Source: Serratia liquefaciens
GTDB taxonomy: Bacteria > Pseudomonadota > Gammaproteobacteria > Enterobacterales > Enterobacteriaceae
Length of the DNA stretch: 64,000 nt
Direction of reading: 5' to 3'
Assembly (NCBI RefSeq): GCF_027594825.1
Contig: NZ_CP088930.1
Location: 124,001 to 188,000 of the forward strand
Position 1 is the first letter of the stretch. Every line of letters begins with the position of its first letter. Made by a program: the position numbers and the translations under genes. This document shows, piece by piece, positions 53,504 to 63,084 of this stretch. The notes beneath the pieces were generated by a model, which had not been told where the DNA came from, made no database searches, and saw only the letters and a list, made by a program, of their open reading frames with translations.

Positions 53504-54155
53504 AGCGCTTCTTGAATTGGCATGTTGTGCCCACCCTAGCTGCTGAGTATTTATCTGGTATGAATAATTGATGACAGTTAAGTGTCGACGGATCGTCCTC
53601 CGGAGGGGAAAGATGGCTTGCGGACCGCGGTCCATGTTAAATTTGTGCCAGGTAACTCTGTATCCCTGATCACAAAGAGAATTTAACATGAAGATCGGTC
53701 ATTTATATCCCATCACGAAGGATGTTGCCTCCAAGCCCAGCAACGTGGTTATGCGACTGCGGGCTATTGAATATCAGCGATAACCGTTCCGCCCCGAAGA
53801 AGCCAGACGCTATGCGTACAGCCAAACCGCGCCGCCCGCACGGGCGATGGGTTTACTACATCCTGCATGAAGATATTCTGTGGCCCTGCCCGGTAAAGTG
53901 GGAATGGGAAAGCAGTTACCATGCCTGGTTGCCTTTTTACTATTCGCCAACGTTGGAATTCGTTGCCGGTAACCCCGCCAAGGCCACAAAAATCACTAAA
54001 ACCAAACGTTAATCATTATTTCCGTTTCAGAACCGCAATCGCGCTGGCTGATATTAAATATTTGTTTTTAAAGAAAACCCCGCATTTCTTGCCCTCAGGG
54101 TTATGAGTAACTACATTAACAACTGTACTTCAACTCACCTGAGGAGAGATATCCT
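53504..54155. other. 650-bp region between the Ugp-like operon and adhP
   Basis: No gene is well supported. Two short plus-strand frames exist: 53688-53783 (31 residues, ATG preceded by an AAAGAGAA stretch) and an ATG near 53812 that runs to 54012 (66 residues, rich in Trp, Pro and Lys). They could be remnants of a broken gene, or nothing. The right part (54013-54110) is AT-rich and probably contains the adhP promoter. Confidence 0.4.
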
Positions 54156-55169
54156 ATGAAAGCAGCCGTAGTGACTAAAAACCACAGTGTCGATATTCAG
54201 GATAAACAGCTTCGCCCACTGAAATACGGTGAGGCGGCGCTGAAAATGGAGTGTTGCGGCGTTTGCCATACCGATCTTCACGTCAAAAATGGCGATTTTG
54301 GCGAAGTGCCCGGTATCACCCTGGGGCATGAAGGGATTGGGGTCGTCACCGCCGTAGGTGAAGGTGTCACCTCGTTGAAAGTCGGGGATCGTACCAGCGT
54401 CGCCTGGTTCTATCAGGGATGCGGCCATTGCGAATATTGCGTCAATGGTAACGAAACGCTGTGCCGCTCGGTGAAAAATGCCGGTTACAGCGTTGACGGC
54501 GGCATGGCGGAAGAGTGCATCGTAGTGGCGGATTATGCGGTCAAGGTGCCGGATGGCCTGGACTCCTTTGCAGCCAGCAGCATTACCTGTGCCGGCGTCA
54601 CTACCTATAAGGCGGTGAAAATTTCCGACATCAAACCGGGACAGTGGATCGCGATTTACGGCCTGGGCGGTTTGGGGAATCTGGCATTGCAGTATGCCAA
54701 GAACGTGTTCAACGCCAAAGTGATCGCCATTGACGTCAATCAGGGCCAGTTGGATTTCGCCAAAGAAATTGGCGCCGATCTGGTCATCAACTCCAAAACT
54801 GAAAACGCCGAAGAAATCATTCAGCAAAAAGTCGGTGGCGCGCATGCTGCCGTGGTCACCGCAGTGGCGCGTTCAGCCTTTAATTCCGCGGTCAATGCGG
54901 TTCGCGCAGGGGGCAAAGTGGTCGCCGTGGGGCTACCGCCAGAAAGTATGGACCTGAGCATTCCGCGCCTGGTGCTAGACGGTATTCAGGTGGTGGGATC
55001 GCTGGTAGGGACCCGTGAAGACCTTAAAGAAGCTTTCCAGTTTGCCGCCGAAGGCAAAGTGACGCCGAAAGTGACCAAGCGTCCGTTGGGCGACATCAAC
55101 GCGATCTTCGAAGAGATGAAGTCGGGCACTATTCGTGGCCGCATGGTTATCGATCTTTCCGCATCATAA
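54156..55169 (+). CDS. adhP: Zinc-dependent alcohol dehydrogenase AdhP
   Basis: This 337-residue protein matches E. coli AdhP over its whole length. Catalytic zinc ligands are in [18 protein letters not shown] and the GHEG motif; the structural zinc site is [16 protein letters not shown]; the NAD site is [17 protein letters not shown]. It oxidises ethanol and other primary alcohols to aldehydes, or the reverse. GAGGAGAG lies upstream of the ATG. The neighbouring aldehyde dehydrogenase would complete an ethanol-to-acetate route, though the two genes are convergent and have separate promoters. Confidence 0.95.
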   Translation: MKAAVVTKNHSVDIQDKQLRPLKYGEAALKMECCGVCHTDLHVKNGDFGEVPGITLGHEGIGVVTAVGEGVTSLKVGDRTSVAWFYQGCGHCEYCVNGNETLCRSVKNAGYSVDGGMAEECIVVADYAVKVPDGLDSFAASSITCAGVTTYKAVKISDIKPGQWIAIYGLGGLGNLALQYAKNVFNAKVIAIDVNQGQLDFAKEIGADLVINSKTENAEEIIQQKVGGAHAAVVTAVARSAFNSAVNAVRAGGKVVAVGLPPESMDLSIPRLVLDGIQVVGSLVGTREDLKEAFQFAAEGKVTPKVTKRPLGDINAIFEEMKSGTIRGRMVIDLSAS

Positions 55170-55183
55170 TCCCGCGCAAATAA

Positions 55184-55207
55184 CTAAGGCCACCTCGGTG
55201 GCCTTAG
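55184..55207. terminator. Terminator-like hairpin after adhP
   Basis: CTAAGGCCACC and GGTGGCCTTAG form a perfect eleven-pair stem with a TC loop, 14 bp after the adhP stop. No T-run follows, so it may act with the repeat element just downstream. Confidence 0.6.
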
Positions 55208-55212
55208 TGGTT

Positions 55213-55316
55213 GTGACAAGTGCTCTGTTGTTTAATGGTAGGGGCGCTGCATGCTACGCCCAAAGCATAATCAATGAGTTAAATCGGGTCGAACATGTCC
55301 GACCCCTACCGGATTA
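55213..55316 (+). repeat. MITE-like palindromic repeat, copy 1
   Basis: The core runs from TTAATGGTAGGGGCGC at 55232 to CCCCTACCGGATTA at 55315. Its ends are near-perfect inverted repeats (TAATnGTAGGGG and CCCCTACCGGATTA), and it contains a second inverted pair around GCATGC. A second copy in the opposite orientation lies at 59021-59113 and shares most positions, including AGCATAATCAATGAGTTAAA and, outside the core, GTGCTCTGT. No transposase is encoded, so it is a non-autonomous element or REP-type repeat. Confidence 0.75.
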
Positions 55317-55376
55317 ACCTTTTCACGATTTGTCAGCACGCAGAAAGGCCATCCAGCTTTCAGTAACGCGAAAGAA

Positions 55377-56897
55377 TCAAAACAGCCCGAGCGGTTTACT
55401 GTCGTAACTGACCAACAGGTTTTTGACCTGCTGGTAATGCGACAGCGCTACCTTGTGGGTCTCGCGGCCGACGCCGGAGTTTTTGTAACCGCCGAAGGCA
55501 GCATGCGCCGGATAGAGGTGATAACAGTTGGTCCACACGCGGCCGGCCTTGATGGCGCGCCCCATGCGATAGGCGCGATTAACGTCGCGGGTCCACAAAC
55601 CGGCACCCAGCCCGAACTCACTGTCGTTGGCCAATGCCAGGGCTTCGGCTTCGTCTTTAAAAGTGGTCACGCCGATCACCGGTCCGAAGATCTCTTCACG
55701 GAAGAAACGCATGCTGTTATTGCCGGTAATCAAGGTGGGTTGCAGATAAAAACCGCTCTGCAAGGTTTGCTCATGACTGGCGCGCTCGCCGCCGGCAATG
55801 ATTTTCCCGCCTTCGTTTTTAGCGATCTCGATGTAAGACAGGATCTTGTCGAACTGCTGCTGAGACGCCTGGGCACCGATCATGGTGTCGGTGTCAAAGG
55901 GGTCACCCTGGCGAATGGTAGTGATGCGCGCCAGCACTTTTTCCATAAATTGCGGGTAAATCGACTCCTGAATCAGGGCGCGCGAAGGGCAGGTACAGAC
56001 TTCACCCTGGTTGAAGAAGCCAAGAATGAGCCCCTCAACCGCCTTGTCGATGAATTCTGGTTCCGCCTGCATGATGTCTTCAAAGAAGATGTTCGGCGAT
56101 TTGCCGCCCAGCTCCACGGTGCTGGGAATGATATTTTCCGCCGCGCAGGCCAGAATATGGCGGCCTACCGGGGTTGAGCCGGTAAAGGCAATTTTGTCGA
56201 TACGCTTGCTGGTTGCCAATGCCTCACCGGCTTCTTTACCGAAACCGTGAACCACATTGAGCACGCCCGGCGGCAGCAAGTCACCTATCATTTCCAGCAG
56301 CACGCAGATGCTGAGCGGGGTTTGCTCCGCCGGTTTAAGCACCACGCAGTTGCCGGCGGCCAGCGCCGGGGCCAGTTTCCAGGCGGCCATCAGCAGCGGG
56401 AAGTTCCAGGGAATAATCTGCCCAACCACGCCAAGCGGTTCATAAATATGGTAGGCCACGGTGTTTTGATCGATCTCTGCGGCGGTGCCTTCCTGCGCAC
56501 GCAAACAGCCGGCGAAATAGCGGAAGTGGTCGATCGCCAGCGGAATGTCCGCGTTCAGCGTTTCACGGATCGGTTTGCCGTTGTCCCAGCTTTCGGTCAG
56601 TGCCAGCAATTCGAGCTTTGACTCCATACGATCGGCGATCGCCAGCAGCACATTAGACCTTTCCTGAACGCTGGCTTTCCCCCAGGTTTCGGCTGCAGCA
56701 TGCGCCGCATCCAGCGCTTGTTCGATATCTTTCGCGTCGGAACGCGGGAATTCGGCGACAGTCTGACCTGTCATCGGGGAGGTGTCGGTGAAGTAGTTGC
56801 CTGAAACGGGTTCGACAAATTTGCCGCCAATGTAGTTGCCGTAGCGCTGTTTGAAAGAGACCAACGAGCCTGGCAAACCGGGATGAACGTATTTCAT
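55377..56897 (-). CDS. Aldehyde dehydrogenase, AldB/ExaC type (acetaldehyde dehydrogenase)
   Basis: The 506-residue enzyme has the aldehyde dehydrogenase active site: catalytic Glu in [12 protein letters not shown], catalytic Cys in [18 protein letters not shown], and the NAD-binding [20 protein letters not shown] and [11 protein letters not shown]. Length and the Gln-Gly-Glu-Val-Cys context match the acetaldehyde dehydrogenases AldB/ExaC. ATG at 56897 is chosen because it gives the family length and follows GAGG. A sigma-54 promoter lies 70 bp upstream, and the divergent activator gene probably controls it. Confidence 0.93.
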   Translation of the reverse strand: MKYVHPGLPGSLVSFKQRYGNYIGGKFVEPVSGNYFTDTSPMTGQTVAEFPRSDAKDIEQALDAAHAAAETWGKASVQERSNVLLAIADRMESKLELLALTESWDNGKPIRETLNADIPLAIDHFRYFAGCLRAQEGTAAEIDQNTVAYHIYEPLGVVGQIIPWNFPLLMAAWKLAPALAAGNCVVLKPAEQTPLSICVLLEMIGDLLPPGVLNVVHGFGKEAGEALATSKRIDKIAFTGSTPVGRHILACAAENIIPSTVELGGKSPNIFFEDIMQAEPEFIDKAVEGLILGFFNQGEVCTCPSRALIQESIYPQFMEKVLARITTIRQGDPFDTDTMIGAQASQQQFDKILSYIEIAKNEGGKIIAGGERASHEQTLQSGFYLQPTLITGNNSMRFFREEIFGPVIGVTTFKDEAEALALANDSEFGLGAGLWTRDVNRAYRMGRAIKAGRVWTNCYHLYPAHAAFGGYKNSGVGRETHKVALSHYQQVKNLLVSYDSKPLGLF

Positions 56898-56965
56898 GTA
56901 ACACCTCTCATGGGAACGGAGACTGTAAGGGTGGTGCCTGATTGCCGGCACTCTACAGACACCTA

Positions 56966-56981
56966 AGCATTGCCCATGCCA
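56966..56981 (-). promoter_or_regulatory. Sigma-54 promoter of the aldehyde dehydrogenase gene
   Basis: Read on the minus strand, TGGCATGGGCAATGCT has GG and GC exactly ten bases apart and a near-consensus -24 element. It lies about 70 bp upstream of the ATG at 56897, so transcription would start near 56955. Confidence 0.7.
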
Positions 56982-57101
56982 CATTGATGAAAAGCTGCGT
57001 CACACAAATAAATAATATAACTATATCAATATATTAAAGATTAATAATAACTACCAATGCCAATAAAGCCACTGGCTTACTATTCATTTCTATTGTTTTT
57101 T

Positions 57102-57129
57102 GTGTTCCATGTCGCAACGCATGGGACAC
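57102..57129. promoter_or_regulatory. Inverted repeat, probable activator binding site
   Basis: GTGTTCCATG at 57102-57111 and CATGGGACAC at 57120-57129 are complementary at nine of ten positions across an eight-base spacer. It is about 120-160 bp upstream of the sigma-54 promoter on the minus strand, the usual distance for an enhancer site, and ends 45 bp before the activator start at 57175. Confidence 0.6.
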
Positions 57130-57174
57130 ATTCATGATACAAAAATGCAACACTTTAATTGGCGGGAGTTGGGT

Positions 57175-58965
57175 ATGCTGCATAAAGACCAGACCACCCA
57201 GACCGGGTGTCTCTCTGACGACGATCGCCTGTCACTCTCCGGCCCCCTGTCCGAATCCTGGTCACGCAGCCGGCACTATGGCCTCAAGCGAAGCGACGAT
57301 CATGTTCCTTTTATCCGGCCGACGCTATTGAAAGAAGTGCGCGGGCAAAACGGTTGGGTTGCGCAGCTCGCGCGGCCGCTGCTCGAGCGCTTGGGCAGTG
57401 AAATCAACCGCCAACCCTCCATTGTGGTGGTGTCCGACGCCGGTGGTCTGGTACTGGAAACCTGCGGAAACACGCACTTTTTGCGTAAGGCATCGCGGGT
57501 CTCTCTGGCACCAGGCAATCTGTGGGGCGAGCAGGAGCGTGGCACCAATGCCATCGGTACCGCTTTGGCAATGGGGGCACTGTGCGAAGTCAATGGCGAC
57601 GAGCATTTTCTCAATCAGAATGCCGGGCTTTACTGCTCCGCCGCGCCGATATATCGCCCCGACGGCCTGATCGCCGGCGTATTGGATATCTCTACGCCAG
57701 CCCAACACCCTTACAGCGAAGCAGGTTCGTTGATTCTGCAGGCTGTCCGGCACATTGAACATCAATGGGTGAAAAGTTGTGTCACCGACCGTCATTGGAC
57801 ACTGCGCCTGCACAGCGATGCGCGGGTTCTCGGCAGCGCTCATGAGATGATATTGGTGTTTCGCGATGAAATTCTCACCGCGGCCAACCGATTAGCGATG
57901 CAGGAATTCAATCTCAGCGCGGCGGCCTTTGGGGCGATGGACTTTGCCACGCTGTTTCCGGAAATGTCCCTTCAGACCCTGAATGCGCCACGACAGACTT
58001 TGGCAGTGAATAATCGTCACTATTATTCACTGTTGCAGATGCCGGAGCGCCCAACGCAGTACGTCAGGCCGCTGCTGCAGCCTTATGATCGTGACGGTGC
58101 CGACCGGCAGAAAGCCCTGCGTATTCTTAATGCCGGGCTGGCGCTATGCATTAGCGGGGAAACCGGGTGCGGCAAAGAATATTTCAGCCAGCGTTTGTTC
58201 GAGGAAAGCCACCGGCGGCAGGGCAACTTTGTGGCAATCAACTGTGCAGCCCTGCCGGAAAGCCTGATCGAGTCCGAGCTTTTTGGCTATGCGCCAGGAG
58301 CTTTTACCGGCGCCAGCAGCAAAGGCTACGTCGGCAAGATCAGAGAGGCCGACGGTGGCGTGTTGTTCCTCGATGAGATTGGCGATATGCCATTGAGTTT
58401 GCAGACCCGGTTATTGCGGGTACTGCAGGAAAAGACGGTCACGCCGCTCGGCAGCCGCGTCAGCTATGCGGTTGATTTCTCACTTATCTGTGCCACCCAC
58501 CAGGATCTGGAACAGCGGGTGACGGCAGGGGCATTCCGCGAAGACTTGCTGTACCGCATACAGGAATTCAGCCTGCGCATATTGCCGCTGCGGCAGCGCG
58601 CTCACGTTGATCGTTTCATCCTCAATCTCTGGCGCGAATTGGGTGGTGATGCGCGGGGTATCAGACTGGCGCCGGACGCTATCGCGGCCTTGGCCGGTTA
58701 TTCCTGGCCCGGTAATGTGCGGCAGCTGTTGAGCTCTTTGAAAGTGCTGCTGGCTTTGACCGATGACGGCAACCTGATCAGGCTTGAGGATCTGCCGGAG
58801 CAGTTTCATCTGCTTGCTCGCCCCGTAGCGCCGCAGAGCGTATCGGTGGACATGTTGGAGGCCATTCGAAACGCCAGGGGCAATATCAGCCTGGCGGCGA
58901 AACGCCTGGGGATCTCGCGCAGTACGCTTTACCGCAAGATGGAGAAACATCGCACCGAGAACTGA
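57175..58965 (+). CDS. Sigma-54-dependent activator, AcoR-like
   Basis: The 596-residue protein has an N-terminal GAF region (NLWGEQERGTNAIGTALAMG), a central AAA+ domain with Walker A GETGCGKE, the sigma-54 contact loop GAFTGA in full and Walker B GGVLFLDEIGD, and a Fis-type DNA-binding end (GNISLAAKRLGISRSTLYRK). I chose the ATG at 57175, which has GGGAG six bases upstream; longer frames would swallow the inverted repeat at 57102. It is divergent from the aldehyde dehydrogenase, whose promoter is of the sigma-54 type, so it most likely activates it in response to acetaldehyde, ethanol or acetoin. Compare the other activator at 31864, which has GAFTGS. Confidence 0.92.
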   Translation: MLHKDQTTQTGCLSDDDRLSLSGPLSESWSRSRHYGLKRSDDHVPFIRPTLLKEVRGQNGWVAQLARPLLERLGSEINRQPSIVVVSDAGGLVLETCGNTHFLRKASRVSLAPGNLWGEQERGTNAIGTALAMGALCEVNGDEHFLNQNAGLYCSAAPIYRPDGLIAGVLDISTPAQHPYSEAGSLILQAVRHIEHQWVKSCVTDRHWTLRLHSDARVLGSAHEMILVFRDEILTAANRLAMQEFNLSAAAFGAMDFATLFPEMSLQTLNAPRQTLAVNNRHYYSLLQMPERPTQYVRPLLQPYDRDGADRQKALRILNAGLALCISGETGCGKEYFSQRLFEESHRRQGNFVAINCAALPESLIESELFGYAPGAFTGASSKGYVGKIREADGGVLFLDEIGDMPLSLQTRLLRVLQEKTVTPLGSRVSYAVDFSLICATHQDLEQRVTAGAFREDLLYRIQEFSLRILPLRQRAHVDRFILNLWRELGGDARGIRLAPDAIAALAGYSWPGNVRQLLSSLKVLLALTDDGNLIRLEDLPEQFHLLARPVAPQSVSVDMLEAIRNARGNISLAAKRLGISRSTLYRKMEKHRTEN

Positions 58966-58970
58966 CAAAA

Positions 58971-58991
58971 CGGGGCCCATTCAGGGCCCCG
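58971..58991. terminator. Hairpin after the AcoR-like gene, first copy
   Basis: CGGGGCCC-ATTCA-GGGCCCCG forms a perfect eight-pair stem five bases after the stop. On the minus strand it is followed by TTTTG. A near-identical hairpin lies at 59124-59144. Confidence 0.65.
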
Positions 58992-59020
58992 CCAGACTGC
59001 TGACAAACACTCTAAAAGGC

Positions 59021-59113
59021 TAACCGGTAGGGGGCCGACCCGATTTAACTCATTGATTATGCTATTGGGTGCAGCATGCTGCGCCCCTACCATTAACCAC
59101 AGAGCACTTTGTC
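59021..59113 (-). repeat. MITE-like palindromic repeat, copy 2
   Basis: Inverted relative to copy 1 at 55213. The core runs from TAACCGGTAGGGG at 59021 to CCCCTACCATTAA at 59096, and the homology continues to CAGAGCACTTTGTC at 59113. The sequence between the ends is shared nearly base for base with copy 1. It sits between two copies of the same terminator-like hairpin (58971 and 59124). Confidence 0.75.
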
Positions 59114-59123
59114 TGCGGCCTCT

Positions 59124-59144
59124 CGGGGCCCATTCAGGACCCCG
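59124..59144. terminator. Hairpin near the end of the amino-acid SBP gene, second copy
   Basis: CGGGGCCC-ATTCA-GGACCCCG repeats the hairpin at 58971 with one base changed. It follows the stop of the binding-protein gene (59153, minus strand) and may terminate it. Confidence 0.55.
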
Positions 59145-59152
59145 CGTGGTGA

Positions 59153-60079
59153 TTATTTATCGCCCAATCCCTGTGGGTTGATTTCGGATTGTTCGATTTT
59201 CTCGTCGCTTTCCGCCCAGCGATCCAACACCTTCAGGTAACTGCCGTTGGCAATAGCGCTATTGAGCGAAGCCTGCACCGCATCTACCAAACCATTGCCT
59301 TTCTTCAGCGTGACGGCAATGTTGGCGCTGCGCGGCCAACCCCCCGGCACGATGCCGACCAACCGGGTTTTACCGGTCAGTTTCGCCTGATAAGCACCGG
59401 ACACATTCGGCCCGAAGGTCGCATCCGCACGACCGGACTGGATGGCCAGCGTCGACGCCGCCTTGTCGGTGACATAAATCGGCTGAAGGGCAGGTAACCC
59501 CTTGGCCTGATTCTCTTTATCCCAGGCCAGCAGCACGGCTTCCTGATTGGTGCCGGAGTCTACGATAATCTTTTTGCCGGCAATGTCCGGTGCCGATTTT
59601 ATCGAGGTGATCTTACTGTCGGATTTCACGTAGAAGCCCAATGTATCCTGGCGATAGGTGGCGAAGTCGAATTTGGTTTTACGTTCCTGAGTGACGGTAA
59701 TGTTGTAAACCGCGGCGTCGTATTTACCTGAGGTGACGCCTAACGGCCAGTCTTCCCATGAAGTCGGCACCAGTTTCAGTTTCAACCCCAGCCCGTCGGC
59801 AACCAGCCTGGCAATATCCGACTCGCTGCCAATCACCGTTTTATTGTCGCGGGCGTACAGACCGAACGGTGGGCCGCTGCCCAGGATCGCGACGGCTACG
59901 GTCAGGGTTCCCGGTTCAACAAATTTGAACCCGGCGGGGATCTTGGCCGCAGCCTCCGGATCCTTCTGGGTATGAATAGGGGTTTCGTTGGCGATCAGGT
60001 CCAGACCCGGTGCGGCATGTGCCAGCGCGGAAAGGCTCAGGAGTGCCGCCGCTGCGGTGAGTTTTGCGCTATGTATCAT
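59153..60079 (-). CDS. Amino-acid-type ABC substrate-binding protein (orphan)
   Basis: The 308-residue product has a signal peptide (KLTAAAALLSLSALAHAAPG) and the family 3 binding-protein fold: NKTVIGSESDIARLVADGLG, SGKYDAAVYNITVTQERKTK, and IIVDSGTNQEAVLLAWDKEN. A proline-rich GSGPPFGLYARD takes the place of the usual G-x-x-P-P-F loop. No permease or ATPase is nearby. ATG at 60079 is preferred because AGGT lies upstream and the start at 60094 would add an unusual prefix. Ligand unknown. Confidence 0.87.
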   Translation of the reverse strand: MIHSAKLTAAAALLSLSALAHAAPGLDLIANETPIHTQKDPEAAAKIPAGFKFVEPGTLTVAVAILGSGPPFGLYARDNKTVIGSESDIARLVADGLGLKLKLVPTSWEDWPLGVTSGKYDAAVYNITVTQERKTKFDFATYRQDTLGFYVKSDSKITSIKSAPDIAGKKIIVDSGTNQEAVLLAWDKENQAKGLPALQPIYVTDKAASTLAIQSGRADATFGPNVSGAYQAKLTGKTRLVGIVPGGWPRSANIAVTLKKGNGLVDAVQASLNSAIANGSYLKVLDRWAESDEKIEQSEINPQGLGDK

Positions 60080-60225
60080 TATTATTACCTGCATTATTAT
60101 GTTGTTGAGGCGGTCAACTCACTATCCTTCAAGCCGCTAAATCTGTGAACGAACAAAATTGGCTAACTAATTTTAGAAACGGTCAGGTTACAAAGGAGGG
60201 GGAGTACTCGGTGAGCGTGAAGGGC

Positions 60226-60693
60226 TTAAACGTCGAGATTTTTGCGCATGAAAGCATTTTGCAGCACTACGCCACGCAAGACCGGACTTTTCCGTTCAAC
60301 GACCTCAAATCCCTGGCGGATAAAGAAGGGTTCTGCGGTTTTGCTGACGTTCGAGGTCAGCTCATTTAGCCCCAGCCGTCTGGCTTCTTCGTGAATACGC
60401 TTCATCAATAAAGTCCCAACGCCTTGTCGGGCATAGGCGCCGGATACAAAGAAATGATCGATATAGCCGTCAGGTTGGAGATCGGCATAGCCAACGATTT
60501 CTTTATCAATCTCAACGACAAAGGGGCGTAAATTTCTCATGTGTGCCGCCCAAAGCTGTTGATCAATATCGGCGGGAGCCCAGGCATTGACCTGTTCAGC
60601 GGTGTAGTCGCGTGATGCGATCTTATGTACCGCAGAGAAAAAAACGCGAAACAGCGCAATTTCGTCACCCGTTATGAACTGTCGAATCATCAT
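60226..60693 (-). CDS. GNAT-family N-acetyltransferase
   Basis: The 155-residue protein shows the GNAT acetyl-CoA loop FFVSGAYARQGVGTLLMKRI (Q/R-x-x-G-x-G/A) and the following helix and strand (LGLNELTSNVSKTAEPFFIR, then GFEVVER). It resembles the small YafP-like acetyltransferases with a D-Y-T-A-E-Q-V-N-A-W-A-P segment. Substrate unknown. It is a lone gene. Confidence 0.88.
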   Translation of the reverse strand: MMIRQFITGDEIALFRVFFSAVHKIASRDYTAEQVNAWAPADIDQQLWAAHMRNLRPFVVEIDKEIVGYADLQPDGYIDHFFVSGAYARQGVGTLLMKRIHEEARRLGLNELTSNVSKTAEPFFIRQGFEVVERKSPVLRGVVLQNAFMRKNLDV

Positions 60694-60730
60694 TATTTCC
60701 CTAAAAAGTACCGGAAAGTATTGTACCTGC

Positions 60731-62818
60731 TCAGGAGTTTGAAAGGATATTTTCTCGTAGCATATTGATTACTTTGGCTGCTTCGACGGCCTGGCTGAAC
60801 AGAAATCCTTGCCCCAGGTGATAGCCGGAATCACGCAGCGTTTGCCGCTGTAGCTCGGTTTCAATGCCTTCCGCAATAATATCAATGGATAATTTCTGCC
60901 CCAAAATACCCATGCTTTCCACGATGCCCAAAATCGCCGGTTCGTTATTCATGCGGCGGATGAAATCCCGATCCAACTTGATGCAGTCCAGAGGGTAGTC
61001 CATCAGGTGTGTAAAGGAGGAATGCCCGGTGCCAAAGTCATCAAGCGCGATCCTGATCCCCATTTCCTTAAGCATTTGCAAAGCGCGCAGCACATACTTC
61101 GAACCGTGCTTGTTGAATGCATGTTCAGTGACCTCCAGCTCGATAAGATGGTGGGGGATGCGAAACATTTGCAGACGCCGCAGGAAAGTTTCAGCGTAGT
61201 TATCACGTAAAAACTCGATAGGTGCGGCATTCAAAGACACCGGCAACACCTCAACGCCAGATGCGATCCAGCCGGCGATATCGGCAAAAACCTTCATCTG
61301 CATGGTTTCGCTGATCTTGGTTGCCAATTCGTAATCGTTGAATGCTTCGACGACGGTTTCGGGCATCCTCATGCCCTGTTGCGGACAATACCAGCGCAGC
61401 AGCGCCTCGAAGCCCACAATGGCGCCGGTTGCCAGGCTGACCTTGGGTTGGTAGCTGGGGCGGATTTGATTATCGCGGACTATCTGCCGCGCGTGATGAA
61501 GCTGCGCCGCACGCTCTTTTGCCTTATCCATCATCTGTGGGTGAAACATATAAACGCCGCCCCGCCCGCCGTCCTTGAGCTCATACAGGGCGGTATCGGC
61601 ACATTTCATCAGTTCCGAGGCGTCGCGGGCATCCTGCGGATAGCGTGCGCAGCCGATGCTCATACCGCAATGCAGCGTTTTACCGCCATGGGTAATCGGT
61701 GACTCGAGCTGCATCAGAAAGGTATTGGCGATTTTGTAAATATCCTGCTCGTTTTCAACGTCGCCTATCACAATCGCAAACTCATCGCCGCCCAAACGGG
61801 AAACGAACGAGTTTGGATTTAAATAAGCCGTCAGCCGGCGGGACAAGACGCGTAGCAGATGATCGCCGGCGGCGTGCCCAAGGGTGTCGTTAACCAGTTT
61901 AAAATGGTCGAGGTCCAGCAAAATCAACCCGAGGGATTTATTGCTGCTCAGGGCTCGCTTCATTTCCTGTTTTAATTTTTTGTTGAATAACCGCCGGTTG
62001 GGCAAGCCGGTCAGTTCGTCGTATTCACTGGCGATCAGCAAACGTTTTTCCGCTATTCGCTGAGAGCTGACGTCGCGCGAGACGCACAATATATTTTCTA
62101 TTCGATCCTCGTTATCGAAGACCGGGCTGAGAATATTGTCCCAATGCTGCAGCTTGCCGTCAGGCGTAGCGCTAAGGCCGGCGAAGCGGGCGTTTTTACC
62201 GGTTAGCACTTTACGCAGCGCTTTTTTGCCGCGCGAGCGCACTTCGGGTTGCAGCAGATTCAGCCAGGGCATGCCAAATTGCGGTTGGTGCTCACCTATG
62301 CCCAGAGCGACGCTGCCGGCTCTGTTCATGTGCAGCAGCGTGCCGTCATTATTAATGACCTTGATGCAGTCGACGCTGGCATCAAGCATGTTTTTCTGCG
62401 CGGCCAGCGTGGTGGAAATGCGCTGTTTCTCCAATACGGAATCATGGATATCGGTGCCACTCAGATACCAGTGTATTTCCTCAGTATCAGGCATTTTATT
62501 TGCGCCAAACGACAGTAAAAACCAGCGGTATTCACCGTTGTATTGCCGCAGGCGAGCTTCATTGACGAAATAGCTAGCCGTGGCTATTGCCTGCTGCCAT
62601 AGCGGTTCGATCTGGGGGTATTCGGCAGGGTGCAAGGCTTTCAACCAGCAAGTGCCTGGGTTATCAGATGAGGAGAGGCCGGTATATTCACACCAAAGCT
62701 TATTGAAATGTCCCCCGAGGCTATTACCCATGCCAATGAGATTAGGTAAACCATTAAAAATTTCATTAGCCATATCCACAGGCGGTTTTTCATCACTGCG
62801 CTCGGGTAGAACACTCAT
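60731..62818 (-). CDS. PAS-GGDEF-EAL cyclic di-GMP signalling protein
   Basis: The 695-residue protein has two PAS-type sensor segments in its first 260 residues (the second is GTLLHMNRAGSVALGIGEHQ), a GGDEF domain with the intact motif RLGGDEFAIV, and an EAL domain with GFEALLRW, EVTEHAF and ALDDFGTGHSS intact. Both catalytic motifs look functional, so it may make and degrade c-di-GMP. The inhibitory RxxD site normally five residues before GGDEF is not conserved (NPNS instead). No membrane segment is apparent, so it is probably cytoplasmic. Confidence 0.93.
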   Translation of the reverse strand: MSVLPERSDEKPPVDMANEIFNGLPNLIGMGNSLGGHFNKLWCEYTGLSSSDNPGTCWLKALHPAEYPQIEPLWQQAIATASYFVNEARLRQYNGEYRWFLLSFGANKMPDTEEIHWYLSGTDIHDSVLEKQRISTTLAAQKNMLDASVDCIKVINNDGTLLHMNRAGSVALGIGEHQPQFGMPWLNLLQPEVRSRGKKALRKVLTGKNARFAGLSATPDGKLQHWDNILSPVFDNEDRIENILCVSRDVSSQRIAEKRLLIASEYDELTGLPNRRLFNKKLKQEMKRALSSNKSLGLILLDLDHFKLVNDTLGHAAGDHLLRVLSRRLTAYLNPNSFVSRLGGDEFAIVIGDVENEQDIYKIANTFLMQLESPITHGGKTLHCGMSIGCARYPQDARDASELMKCADTALYELKDGGRGGVYMFHPQMMDKAKERAAQLHHARQIVRDNQIRPSYQPKVSLATGAIVGFEALLRWYCPQQGMRMPETVVEAFNDYELATKISETMQMKVFADIAGWIASGVEVLPVSLNAAPIEFLRDNYAETFLRRLQMFRIPHHLIELEVTEHAFNKHGSKYVLRALQMLKEMGIRIALDDFGTGHSSFTHLMDYPLDCIKLDRDFIRRMNNEPAILGIVESMGILGQKLSIDIIAEGIETELQRQTLRDSGYHLGQGFLFSQAVEAAKVINMLRENILSNS

Positions 62819-63031
62819 TCGTCATTTCCTCTGAAAACCACCTGTCATTTATGCTAGCCAATAAAAAGCCTGCGGGTGGAAATATTCAATAGCCGTTTCT
62901 GCGCGATAAAAAAGCCGCCAGAGAGAATGAGATATAAAGTCGGTTAACACATTAGGAATACTCTCGTATTTCCGCCTTTTAATGAGCCAGTTTAATTAGG
63001 TATTGGCTATTAAACCGTTGCCCGCGAATAT

Positions 63032-63060
63032 AAAAAAGCCCCCGCAGTGAGGCGGGGGCT
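63032..63060 (-). terminator. Rho-independent terminator of gcd
   Basis: On the minus strand AGCCCCCGC and GCGGGGGCT form a perfect nine-pair stem with a six-base loop, followed by TTTTTTAT. It lies 25 bp beyond the gcd stop. Confidence 0.9.
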
Positions 63061-63084
63061 GGCGATCATAACCTGTGGTTAGAT

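Noticed and set aside
53722..54012. 96-codon frame between the Ugp-like operon and adhP
   Set aside because: Low-complexity and basic, no ribosome site at its first start, and no family resemblance. It is kept only as a note in the region entry.
55213..59113. The two repeats as a CRISPR or an insertion sequence
   Set aside because: Only two copies, inverted, 3.8 kb apart, with no spacers and no transposase gene between or beside them.
60145..60369. 74-codon plus-strand frame overlapping the GNAT gene
   Set aside because: Its second half is antisense to the GNAT gene; there is no supporting motif, although an AAAGGAGG stretch lies inside it.
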